From contig CAIIXF020000010.1 in assembly GCA_903813345.2 (NCBI GenBank), positions 6,747,169 through 6,811,168 of the forward strand: a stretch of DNA of 64,000 bases, read 5' to 3'. Each line of letters opens with the position of its first letter. Position 1 is the stretch's first letter. The notes under the pieces are model-generated. The model was not told the origin of the DNA. It did not search any database and worked only from the letters and a program-made list of their open reading frames with translations. Positions 27,601 through 36,239 of the stretch are shown in pieces. This DNA comes from Owenia fusiformis. Taxonomy: Eukaryota > Annelida > Polychaeta > Sabellida > Oweniidae. Made by a program: the position numbers and the translations under genes.

Positions 27601-30600
27601 ACTATTTGTGCAAATGTGAAAGATTTACATCGTATATTAAATGAGTTATGTATTCCTGGAAATAACATGTGACATATAAAGACGGCTGCATAAAGATTCT
27701 AAAAAGTACACATCTCCCTAACACCAAATTTGAACATATGTTGGCTAGGTATACTAGGTATATAGGCTCATTTGACATTTTCAGTACATTTTCAAAAAAT
27801 GCCAGATCTGCAGGATATAGTCTAGAGTCAATTTGCAGTTGATCAGATACTATAATTCTAGTATCTGGACACATCCTTTAGAGGGATACATTAGCGATCT
27901 GACTGTATAATGAGACTGTAACTGCTGCAATGCGTGTGAGCTTAATAAGTCCCTACCTAGCCTACCTCTGAAGCCGACGCCTAGATTGGAGAATTATCCA
28001 AAAATCATCGTATTTAGAAACCAAATATGTATACTCTCAAAATACTCTGCAATTTTGTCGCTTCTACAATGGGTGTTGATAACTGCCAACACAGTACACG
28101 TCTCTTCAATTTGCCTCTTAATATAATTTGCTCTAAAAAATGAATACTTCTTTGGTTAAATCTAGTTCAATCTTGAACGAATATTTAAGGACCTCAATGC
28201 AACACACTAAAATGTAAGCAGGCTTCTGATTGTTGTTTACTAGCGCAAGTATCTCGGAGTTATGGTGAGCCAACCTAACCAAAGTATCCACGTGTAGTTT
28301 ACGGGTGTGTAGGCGTTAATTGCGCCCGTGTAGACGTGAAATTACGCCCGTGCAGACGTAATTTACGCCCGTGTAGGCGTTAATTACGCCTGTGTAGGCT
28401 TTAATTTCGCTCGTCAAAGCGTTAATTACGCCCGTTAAGAAGTGAATTCTATACACGTTAAAACAAATACAGGCGTAAACTAACGGCGTTAAAATGTTCA
28501 ATAGCGGGCGTCAAGACAGTATCTAACACCCGTTGAAAAACATCTATGCGCCCGTCGAGTTCATTTTAGCGCCGTGAATTATGAACCAATCAGCATCTTG
28601 CTTACATGATGATACGATGCATTATAGCTAAAAGTACAACTCCAAGATCCTTATGCAAGTTAATAACATACTCATGATTGTGCCAGGAACAACTGTTGCA
28701 ATTGGAGGCATATGAAATATTATTTCTTTTCTGGGTATCTCGGTGGCTATTTGTGCAAATGTGAAAGATGTACATCGTATAAATGAGTTATGTATTCCTG
28801 GAAATAACATGTGACATATAAAGACGGCTGCATAAAGATTCCAAAAAGTACACATCTCCCTAACACCAAATTTGAACATATGTTGGCTAGGTATACTAGG
28901 TATTTGGCTCATTTGACATTTTCAGTACATTTTCAAAAAATGCCAGATCTGCAGGATATAGTCTAGAGTCAATTTGCAGTTGATCAGATACTATAATTCT
29001 AGTATCTGGACACATCCTTTAGAGGGATACATTAGCGATCTGACTGTATAATGAGACTATAAGCTGCAATGCGTGTGAGCTTAATAAGTCCCTACCTAGC
29101 CTACCTCTGAAGCCGACGCCTAGATTGGAGAATTATCCAATAATCATCGTATTTAGAAACCAAACATGTATACCTTCTCAAAATACTCTGCAATTTTGTC
29201 GTTTCTACAATGGGTGTTGATAACTGCCAACACAGTACATGTCTCTTCAATTTGCCTTTTAATATAATTTGCTCTAAAAAATGAATACTTCTTTGGTTAA
29301 ATCTAGTTCAATCTTGAAGGAATATTTAAGGAACTCAATGCAACACACTAAAATGTAAGCAGGCTTCTGATTGTTGTTTACTAGCGCAAGTATCTCGGAG
29401 TTGCTCTTTTAGCAAGGATGCATTAAATCATCATGTAAGTAAGGTTCTGATTGGTTCATAATTTACGGCGCTAAAAATAAACTCCACGGGCGTGAAGATG
29501 TTTCTCAGCGCGTGTAAAATAACAGTCTTAACGCCCGTAATTAATAATTTTAACGCCGTAAGTTCACGCCTGTAAATGTATTCTGAACACCCGTAGAATT
29601 TACTTCTTCACGGGTGTAATTTACGCCTACACAGGCGTAATTTTTCGTCAGCACGGGCGTAATTTTACATCTACACGAGCGTAATTAACGCCTACACACC
29701 CGTAAACAACGCATGCATTCTTTATACTAATAGGCCAACCATACGGAGTTGCTCTTTTAGCAAGGATGCATAAATCATCATGTAAGTAAGGTTCTGATTG
29801 GTTCATAATTTACGGCGCTAAAAATAAACTCCACGGGCGTGAAGATGTTTCTCAGCGCGTGTAAAATAACAGTCTTAACGCCCGTAATTAATAATTTTAA
29901 CGCCGTAAGTTCACGCCTGTAAATGTATTCTGAACGCCCGTAGAATTTACTTCTTCACGGGCGTAATTTACGCCTACACAGGCGTAATTTTTCGTCAGCA
30001 CGGGCGTAATTTTACATCTACACGAGCGTAATTAACGCCTACACACCCGTAAACAATGCATGCATTCTTTATACTAATAGGCCAACCATAGAATTCTATA
30101 TGCGTTAAAACAAATACAGGCGTAAACTAACGGCGTTAAAATGTTCAAAAGCGGGCGCCAAGACATTATCTAACACCCGTTGAAAAACATCTATACGCCC
30201 GTCGAGTTCATTTTAGCGCCGTGAATTATGAACCAATCAGCATCTTGCTTACATGATGATACAATGCATTATAGCTAAAAGTACAACTCCTAGATCCTTG
30301 TGCAAGTTAATAACATACTCATGATTGTGCCAGGAACAACTGTTGCAATTGAAGGCATATGAAATATTATTTCTTTTCTGGGTATCTCGGTGCACTATTT
30401 GTGCAAATGTGAAAGATGTACATCGTATATTAAATGAGTTATGTATTACTATTCCTGGAAATAACATGTGACATATAAAGACGGCTGCATAAAGATTCCA
30501 AAAAGTACACATCTCCCTAACACCAAATTTGAACATATGTTGGCTAGGTATACTAGGTATATAGGCTCATCTGACATTTTCAGTACATTTTCAAAAAATG

Positions 30601-33600
30601 CCAGATCTGTAGGATATAGTCTAGAGTCAATTTGCAGTTGATCAGATACTATAATTCTAGTATCTGGACACACTGACTGTATAATGAGACTGTAAGCTGC
30701 AATGCGTGTGAGCTTAATACGTCCTTACCTCTGAAGCCGACGCCTAGATTGGAGACTTATCCAAAAGATCATCGTATTTAAAAACCAAACATGTATACCT
30801 TCTCAAAATACACTGCAATTTTGTCGTTTCTACAATGGGTGTTGATAACTACCAACACAGTACATGTCTCTTCAATTTGCCTTTTAATATAATTTGCTCT
30901 AAAAATTGAATACTTCTTTGGTTAAATCTAGTTCAATCTTGAACGAATATTTAAGGACCTCAATGCAACACACTAAAATGTAAGCAGGCTTCTGATTGTT
31001 GTTTACTAGCGCAAGTATCTCGGAGTTGCTCTTTTAGCAAGGATGCATTAAATCATTATGTAAGTAAGGTTCTGATTGGTTCATAATTTACGGCGCTAAA
31101 AATAAACTCCACGGGCGTGAAGATGTTTCTCAGCGCGTGTAAAATAACAGTCTTAACGCCCGTAATTAATAATTTTAATGCCGTGAGTTCACGCCTGTAA
31201 ATGTATTCTGAGCGCCCGTAGAATTTACTTCTTCACGGGCGTAATTTACGCCTACACAGGCGTAATTTTTAGTCTGCACGGGCGTAATTTTACATCTACA
31301 CGAGCGTAATTAACGCCTACACACCCGTTAACTACACGTGCATTCTTTGGGCGGGTAAGCTAACCATAGATAACTGGGCCAGACGGGTTTGGTTACTGTG
31401 ACCCACTCGAACAATAGATTGCTAGTATTACAGTAAAATTTTAAATGTTTGTGACTTCTTTGAATTTAAAAAATAAGCAATCAAATGACCAAATTGAAAC
31501 AGTTTATGTAAAAATAGAAACATTCATATTTATCCTAACTTTTGTATATTTTAGTTTGTTTTGTAGTTTAGCTATCATATCTCGGTCTTCTTATATTTTG
31601 ATACTTCTCTGCCATGTTATTTTCGGAAAAATTAACATGGCTGAAACTCCCTAAATTACAAAAGGCCACAGCTTTGCTGCACATTATACATTATTATCTG
31701 AAATATACAAAAGTTAGGATAAATATAAATGTTTCTATTTTTACATATACTGTTTCAATTTGGTCATTTGATTGCTTATTTTTTAAATTCAAAGTAGTTC
31801 CTAACATTTAAAATTTTACTGTATTAAAGATAAACAAGAATATGGCGGGAGGGTATGAAAATTGTCTAATCAAACCTAAGACCTTCTAGTCTAGATTATG
31901 ATGCTCTACCACCTGAACTAAACAGTAAAAGATACAATTCCGTTGAAAAGAAAACATGGACCGATATTGTTTTGTAAAGATAAATATGTCAAATCAATTT
32001 CCATTGCAATTCACAAAGTGCAATATACTTTATCAATTGATATTTCAAAAATAATGTGTCGATCATTTCTGTTTTATGATGATTTGAATAAAATTTGCTG
32101 ATGTAAAGTAAAATTTTAAAAGAGGAGGGGTTATCCAAATATCAGGTCATATTAATGACTGCACTCAGTAATCTTCAGTCACGCTGACGAAGTTTTTCAT
32201 GAAAGAGTATCTTTCTATTGTGGTTCTGAATTGAATCGGTATAAGCAGATGTGTTTCCAAAAATGCAAAGAATGGGTATCGATATGGCGAACTTTTTGAA
32301 CACTCGTTTCTCTTAAACCAGTCATCAAATATTTCTGAAAATCTTACAAATTGTCAATTTAATGGCTATCTTTTGAATGGTAACAATATAATTTGAAATA
32401 GATATACATACTTTCATCTATATTGTTTTAAAAAACACATCAAACACTTGTTTTGTTCTTGGTATCATGTTTCCAGAGTGAAATGAAACATCTTTCCGAA
32501 CCTCATTGGAACAAAACATGTTTAGGTCTCTCAATATTGTAATTGTACAAATGAAATTTTGGTTGATTTTAAAAAAGTATCTTGTTAATGAAATAAAAGT
32601 TTTTTCTTGATTTTTATCTATTTTGGGGGGATTTTGTTTTAATTTTTTGAATACTTTTTTTAAAACCAACCAAAAATTCCTTTGTATAACTTTAATATTG
32701 AGAGGTCTAAAAACATGTTGTATATGCTATTTTGTTCCAACAAGGTTCGGAAAGACATTTTATTTATTTCTCAAGAATTGGTAGAAAGGAGCAAAAACAA
32801 TTGCACTAAAAAACAAAAAATGTTAACAAAAACAGTTATATAAAATATTTCTAAATAATTTTCGCATTAAATTGTTGTCAATCAGTCAACATTACATAAA
32901 ATACCATGTTTTTACAGAATGTTTTCAATGATTGGTTTTAAGAGAAAAATATTGTTGAATTCAGTTCTCCATATCGATACCTATCCTTTAAAGCAAATTT
33001 CGCAAAATATTGTTACAAAATTTGGTACATCTGACTATATAATGCTTTTTTATTCAAAAGGTAATGCTATTATTCTTATTTAACCTATCAAATGATTTTC
33101 ATATATCCGAATAACCATTATATTTAGTTTTTGGCAAAGCAAATAATTATAGGGGTCCACACAAGGGTCAACTGTATTGACGATTTTTCATACTGGTATA
33201 TGCCCTGCCAAGAGCAATGAATTGTGATTTTTCAGTGGAAACAACAAAACAAACACATTATCATTATTTTGTTTACTATTTAACACATAGACTTGTGTTA
33301 CACGTAGTATTTTTCAAAACATCACTAGATATGAAAAAGTTGTAAATAAAGTTGAGCCCTATAATTATTTACTTTGCCAAAAACGAATATAATAGTAATT
33401 GTAATACTTACAAAACATTGAATAGGTAAGATAGGAATATTATTATGAACAAATGTGACTTTTGCATTAAAATGGTGTTTTAAGGTCAGGAATATAAAAT
33501 TCTTCGCCATTATTGTTTTTAATAAAAATGACCACACCCAAATAGAATATCAAACATATCAATATCAAAGTTTCCTCCTATTTCGTATGCTCGCTGCTAT

Positions 33601-35563
33601 TATTTGAAAAAAGTGATTTTTTCAAACTCAATTTTTTGATGGTTGATCCTTGGGGCGAGCCGTTTAGCCCTTTCGTGTCACCTTTTTTACTGCAGACAAG
33701 TAAAAATGAATAGTCAATGAACCAATCTATAATGACTATGGGTCACTTCATAGTAACCTACCTCTTATCGCATCCTACGACCCCTTTAGATTGTCTAAAG
33801 TGGTCGTAGAATTCGATAAACCTACCTCAACATCAGTTTTTGGGATTTTCTGGAGTTTTGGCGCACACTACTTCCCCATAAATGTGGGGTTGATCTTTCA
33901 AATCACCCCTAGTGTGTATTGAAATCTTGAAGTTGAAAATGTTACAGTATTTGACACAAAGCTGAATTTTGTCTAAATAACAACCAATCCATCTTATTTT
34001 TAACTACAAGATTTCAATTCACAAGTAGTTGTGGGTGATTTGAAAAATCAACCCCACAAACCTAGACCCATGTGAAAAAAATAAAAACACAACTTACCAA
34101 GCAGGCCCGTAAGACACTTTTCTCCAAGGGGGGTGCGGTTTTTAGCTTACTAAAGAGAATATAAAATTGTCTTTTTTTGCCGCGTAAATCAAATCCCGTA
34201 AGACAAATGGGGGGGTCAGTTACTCCCTATATTAACAAATGCAACTTCCAAACGTTCCAATTGTTTTGTGGGGGTTATAAGGAGTGGTCCACTCCCCCTA
34301 GAAAATTTTACAGTTTTGAGATGCTATTTGGTGCTTTCTGGGCACTTTCAAAGTGTAAGTTTCTAAGTAGTACGCCACCACCACGGGAATAAGAGTTGAG
34401 TGAATAAAAAACCTAGCATTCAGGGCGGTCTGGGGGTTCTCCCCCAGGAAAATTTTGAAATTTGGTTGTATTTGGAGCGAATTTACAACCATCTGGTACG
34501 CCTGTGCGTTATGAGTCAATAAGAAAAATGTGAATTTTTTTTCAAATTCTTTTGGGGGTGTCAAAGAGGATGAGAGGGTGAAGTGGGGCGGGGTGCCAGT
34601 AGGGGAGCAAGGGGCTGTCCCCCAGAAATATTGACCATATCAAGGTGCTATTTGATGATGTCTGGGCACTTAAAAAATGTCTGAGACAATACATGAAATT
34701 CAGAATATTTTCTTTTGTTTTGTGGGGGATGTGAGAGTTGGCTGACTCTCCTAGAAAATTTTACAATTTAAAGATGATATTTGGTGCTTCTGGGCACTTT
34801 TAAAGTGTATTAGTCAATAAAAACTTTGAAAAACAATCTAATTTTTTCAAATTTTGGGGGTGTCAAAGGGGGGGAGGGGTGCCAGAGGGGGAGGTGGGGC
34901 TGGGGTGCCAGAGGGGGAGCAAGTGTTTGTCCCCCATATCAAAATTTACAATATCAAGGTCCTATTCGATGAAGTTTGGGCACTTTAAAAGTGTCTGTGC
35001 CTAAAAGTGTCTATTTCCCAAGATTTGAAAAATCTCTTTTTTTTGGGGGGGGGGGGGTGTTAAGGGGGGGGGGGGGGGTGGCTGCCAGAGGGGGAGGTGG
35101 AGTGGGGATGCCAGAGGGCGAGTAAGTGTTAGTCTTCCAGAATCATTAACTATATCAAGGAGCTATTTGATGATGTCTGGGCAATTTAAAAGTGTCTGAG
35201 ACAATACATAAAACAAATTCAGAACTTTTCCATTGTTTTGTTTGGGGTGTGAGGGGTGGCCCACTCCCCCTAGAAAATTTTACAATTTTAAGATGCTATT
35301 TGGTGCTTTCTGGGTACTTTCAAAGTATATGAGTCAATGAAAAAAAAAATTACAAAAAAAATATTTTTCAAAAAAAATATTTTTTTCAAATTTTTTTTTC
35401 AAATTTATTTTGGGGGGTGAAAAAGGGGGGTGCGGTCGCACCCATCGCACCCCCCCATCTGACGGCCCTGCCAAGATGCGAAAAACTCAACGAGAATGAT
35501 GTCTTCATTATTAACAACCGAATCAAAGTTACTATCAGTTAGATCTATAACATCACTGGACAT
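9610..35563 (-). CDS. PDIA3: PDIA3/ERp57-like protein disulfide isomerase, copy A (possibly degenerating)
   Basis: ER thiol-disulfide oxidoreductase with ERp57 layout a-b-b'-a'. Exons (minus strand): 1 35472-35563; 2 24926-25013; alternative exon 3 at 24166-24289, 23441-23564, 22985-23117, 22684-22798, 22352-22472 and 21251-21371; 4 14314-14433; 5 13632-13758; 6 13274-13390; 7 12878-13000; 8 12444-12620; 9 11239-11341; 10 10580-10708; 11 10079-10158; 12 9610-9772. With one exon 3 the phases join into one frame (480 residues with the first variant). Family landmarks include [19 protein letters not shown] in b', [12 protein letters not shown] in a', GFPTIYFAP and C-terminal AKKAEL. Oddities: no signal peptide, a transposon replacing the exon 1 donor, CGAC instead of CGHC in domain a, a stop in variant 3b, and transposons in introns 1, 4 and 8. 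It may be a decaying duplicate, a cytosolic isoform, or use another first exon. Confidence 0.8.
9995..10022. repeat. (ATT)n microsatellite in intron 11 of copy A
   Basis: A short run of ATT units, absent from the matching intron of copy B. It marks divergence between the copies. Confidence 0.85.
11696..12440. mobile_element. Mariner/Tc1-type MITE at the donor of copy A exon 8
   Basis: The inverted ends are CAGGGTGTTCAAAAAAACGCA and its complement, with TA on both sides (11694-11695 and 12441-12442). The element is 745 bases. Its arms also contain further internal inverted copies, such as about 12002-12020 with 12108-12125. Copy B has the empty site (GATCATACCTGAAATC at 47656-47671). In gene orientation the insertion changes the exon 8 donor from GTATGA to GTACAG: the GT is kept but the sequence after position +3 comes from the transposon. 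Confidence 0.85.
12643..12770. repeat. Possible partial mariner-type end in intron 7 of copy A
   Basis: CAGGGTGTCAAAAAACAACA follows TA and replaces sequence present in copy B between exons 7 and 8. No matching opposite end was found, so it may be a truncated element. Confidence 0.4.
14936..16416. mobile_element. DNA transposon with GGCCCGGTCACACCGC ends in intron 4 of copy A
   Basis: The inverted termini are GGCCCGGTCACACCGCC and GGCGGTGTGACCGGGCC. They are followed inward by many irregular CAACGCT/AGCGTTG sub-terminal repeats, which form large partially paired arms. Copy B has an uninterrupted ATTTCATTTAAATAGAGG here; copy A has CATCTAAA on the left and TTTAAATAG on the right, suggesting a TTTAAA-like target duplication with one change. 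Short frames in the arms are repeat-encoded and no transposase is seen. Length 1481 bases. Confidence 0.8.
16475..19485. mobile_element. About 3-kb insertion in intron 4 of copy A, unclassified
   Basis: Copy B joins CATCATGAATTTAAAAAATC directly near 50459, while copy A has about 3 kb between CATCATGAAT and TTAAAAAATC. The insert has no long open frame. It holds runs of repeated words such as GCACCCACATG(T/A) at 17995-18150. No clear terminal repeats were found. It could be a decayed retroelement or a nested insertion. Confidence 0.5.
20319..21117. mobile_element. DNA transposon with CTATCACACCAAACTAGTTCT ends
   Basis: The left end CTATCACACCAAACTAGTTC matches the inverted right end GAACTAGTTTGGTGTGATAG. 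A third, internal copy of the terminus lies at about 20726-20745, suggesting nesting or internal duplication. The matching point in copy B (about 51238) has no insertion. Many ACGTCC/GTTC-type words fill the interior. No transposase is present. Confidence 0.75.
21251..21371 (-). CDS. PDIA3: Exon 3 variant f, copy A
   Basis: The reading starts [20 protein letters not shown] and continues ...[13 protein letters not shown]. It keeps both structural cysteines and the cis-proline with Phe before it. Copy B ends YEGPRTS, but copy A reads NNEGCTS: one codon shorter, the family motif YxGPR destroyed and a new cysteine gained. AG acceptor and GTAAG donor are intact. Length 121, phase 0 to 1. Confidence 0.8.
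21642..21802. repeat. 30-bp minisatellite between exon variants e and f, copy A
   Basis: About five copies of a 30-base unit like CCACAACTGGTAATTCCTCA plus ten variable bases. The same array in copy B (51729-51930) has about seven copies. In copy A the minus-strand frame is broken by a TAG. Confidence 0.85.
22352..22472 (-). CDS. PDIA3: Exon 3 variant e, copy A
   Basis: Reads [20 protein letters not shown] then [20 protein letters not shown]. The closest match to canonical PDIA3 together with variant a. The Phe of copy B (SEFGV) is a Cys here, giving three cysteines. Donor GTAATC, acceptor ATAG. Length 121, phase 0 to 1. Confidence 0.85.
22684..22798 (-). CDS. PDIA3: Exon 3 variant d, copy A
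   Basis: Reads [20 protein letters not shown] then [18 protein letters not shown]. The most divergent variant and two codons shorter than variant a. Both cysteines are kept. The proline aligns with the cis-proline but is preceded by Arg instead of Tyr/Phe, and the GxP context is lost. Donor GTAAG, acceptor AAAG. Length 115, phase 0 to 1. Confidence 0.8.
22985..23117 (-). CDS. PDIA3: Exon 3 variant c, copy A
   Basis: Reads [20 protein letters not shown] then [20 protein letters not shown]. Four codons longer than variant a, because of extra residues before the second cysteine and before GFP. The cis-proline is preceded by Phe. Splice sites are intact. Length 133, phase 0 to 1. Confidence 0.85.
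23441..23564 (-). pseudogene. PDIA3: Exon 3 variant b, copy A, with nonsense codon and lost cis-proline
   Basis: It aligns base for base with the intact variant b of copy B. The codon AAG (Lys 8 of the exon) is TAG here (plus-strand 23541-23543), and the cis-proline CCT is CTT (GYP to GYL). Splice sites and length (124) are intact, so inclusion would truncate the protein shortly after the a-domain active site. Confidence 0.85.
24166..24289 (-). CDS. PDIA3: Exon 3 variant a, copy A
   Basis: Reads [20 protein letters not shown] then [21 protein letters not shown], the canonical PDIA3 pattern. It is one codon longer than its copy B partner (RDSS against RES). Both cysteines and Tyr-cisPro are present. 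Nearest variant to exon 2. Length 124, phase 0 to 1. Confidence 0.88.
24926..25013 (-). CDS. PDIA3: Exon 2, copy A: a-domain active site reads CGAC
   Basis: Starts in phase 2 and completes the split Trp codon, then [12 protein letters not shown], and ends in phase 0 after ...PPVAFAK. Copy B has CGHC at the same place (GGAGCC against GGTCAC). In PDI family proteins the His between the cysteines makes the site more oxidising; Ala would be expected to shift it towards reduction. Donor GTTAGC and acceptor TTTTAG are intact. Confidence 0.88.
25080..25240 (-). repeat. Possible tRNA-derived SINE in intron 1 of copy A
   Basis: On the minus strand it starts GGCCGTTGGTCTAGTGGTAG, which resembles a tRNA A-box (TGGTCTAGTGGTAGAA). 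A B-box is not convincing. The same sequence sits in intron 1 of copy B (about 54915-55065), so it predates the duplication. Confidence 0.4.
25366..26200. mobile_element. Inverted copy of the fold-back repeat family seen at 1.7-4.0 kb
   Basis: 25370-25480 is the reverse complement of about 1750-1880, and 25490-25920 is a diverged reverse complement of 3520-3960. Internally, 25813-25865 (GGCAAAATAAATAATTATAG...) pairs with 26040-26095. It begins where intron 1 of copy A stops matching copy B, so it inserted into or rearranged intron 1 after the A/B split. Confidence 0.6.
26430..26900. repeat. Degenerate repeat rich in AAGGTCA/GAGGTCAAAGTCA words
   Basis: Dispersed copies of AGGTCAAAGTCAATA and AAGGTCATGTCAAGGTCATA with no reading frame. 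This looks like an old interspersed repeat. The AGGTCA words resemble nuclear-receptor half-sites, but their irregular spacing argues against a designed enhancer. Confidence 0.45.
26962..31369. mobile_element. 4.4-kb composite fold-back element built of GGCGTTAATTACGCC-type repeats
   Basis: The outer ends are inverted (CTATGGTAAGCC and GCTAACCATAG) and flanked by ATAA on both sides (26958-26961, 31370-31373). Inside are arms made of tandem words such as TTACGCCCGTGTAGGCG: forward arms at about 26990-27435, 28290-28580 and 30090-30215; reverse arms at 29450-29745, 29800-30088 and 31075-31340. Three copies of one internal segment of about 800 bases lie at 27440-28260, 28580-29400 and 30220-31020. 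The repeated open frames in these segments (containing [19 protein letters not shown]) are the same sequence each time and show no transposase similarity that I recognise. Confidence 0.75.
31429..31835. repeat. Inverted repeat in intron 1 of copy A
   Basis: The left arm TTACAGTAAAATTTTAAATG (from 31429) is the reverse complement of the right arm ending near 31835, with arms of about 130 bases and a 150-base loop. The right half (from 31614) is shared with copy C at 1880; the left arm is not. Confidence 0.65.
31614..34096. repeat. Segmental duplicate of 1880-4340 (intron 1)
   Basis: Near-identical to 1880-4343, with only scattered substitutions and small indels. It carries the same tRNA-like segment and fold-back arms up to the exon 1 donor. 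It shows that copies C and A share a recent common origin for their 5' parts. Confidence 0.85.
34102..35470. mobile_element. G-rich DNA element inserted at the exon 1 donor of copy A
   Basis: The ends are CAGGCCCGT and ACGGCCCTG, an imperfect inverted repeat. They are flanked by CCAAG at 34097-34101 and 35471-35475, a 5-bp target duplication. Copy C shows the empty site at 4344-4348. The interior is a set of diverged repeats of AAAATTTTACAATTT...GATGCTATTTGGTGC and GGGGTGCCAGAGGGGGAG, with long G runs near 35042-35092. No transposase was found. The insertion separates exon 1 from its GTAAGT donor. Confidence 0.85.
35472..35563 (-). CDS. PDIA3: Exon 1, copy A, lacking signal peptide and with a displaced donor
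   Basis: Encodes [20 protein letters not shown] and then ...[10 protein letters not shown]. The start codon is the equivalent of the copy B start, but the 14 following codons (the signal peptide core) are missing in frame, as in copy C. The last bases CTTG are now followed by GCAGGG from the transposon instead of GTAAGT. A GC-AG donor at the same position is conceivable but weak. The original donor lies 1.37 kb downstream after the element. Confidence 0.7.
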
Positions 35564-35646
35564 TTTCCTTGAGTTTTTCCAGGCAAAGTGAAAAGTTTGT
35601 GAGAAAAATGGCTACAACGTGTACATGTGAACGGTGTCGTGATCTG

Positions 35647-35657
35647 ATTGGTCCACG
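35647..35657 (+). promoter_or_regulatory. ERSE-II motif upstream of copy A
   Basis: ATTGGTCCACG, identical to the motif upstream of copies C and B, about 85 bases from the copy A start codon. It indicates retained unfolded-protein-response control despite the damage to exon 1. Confidence 0.75.
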
Positions 35658-35695
35658 CAGCAGGAATTCCACGACGTAATTTCAATTGTTCTTTC

Positions 35696-36118
35696 CGAAC
35701 TCCCGTGCAGTGATATATCACTGCGGCGGGCAGAAGTCTCACCGTAAGCATGGTAACATCGTAATAAACAACTGACGTGATTGGTTCTAGTCCCATGCTC
35801 AGGTCGCGTGATTGTAAAATTTAGACAATTTCATTGGTTGAATTGCGCGTATTAACTAATAAACAACACGTGCGGTAAACTTTTATCAACACAACTTTTA
35901 CTCAGGATTCCTTCCGCGGGGATTTCCTCTTATATTTCATTGATTTTGGAATATTTTGACAAAATAATTATTGGTGAACATAAAAGAATATATATTTTAT
36001 AAGTTGTGTGAAAAACAAGTACATTTGTGACAAAAAGGGGGACTATCTTCCCCAAATTTTGGGGATTTCATAATCTGCCCGCCGCAGTGTCTATACCGAG
36101 ACACTGCATAGGAGTTCG
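35696..36118. mobile_element. MITE upstream of copy A with 9-10 bp target duplication
   Basis: The ends CGAACTCCCGTGCAGTG and CACTGCATAGGAGTTCG are inverted. TTGTTCTTTC flanks both sides (35686-35695, 36119-36128). Copy C has the single, uninterrupted target at about 4552. The long target duplication fits Mutator-like elements, but no transposase is present. Length 423 bases. Confidence 0.8.
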
Positions 36119-36239
36119 TTGTTCTTTCGTGCCAAATCGCGTAGTAATCTATGGTGATCAGTCCATCGATTTTTGACGCGAAATTTATCCCGAGTCAACC
36201 ACCTGTTTTAAACTTATTGTAACTATTTCATTTTTTACT

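Noticed and set aside
27456-30673. Repeated open frames (MLFPGI..., [13 protein letters not shown]...) as a gene family
   Set aside because: They are the same internal segment of one repeat copied three times, with frame-breaking indels between copies and no known domain.
26980-31350. Regular short repeats resembling a CRISPR array
   Set aside because: The units vary in length, run in both directions, lack unique spacers of constant size and lie in an animal intron. They are arms of fold-back elements.
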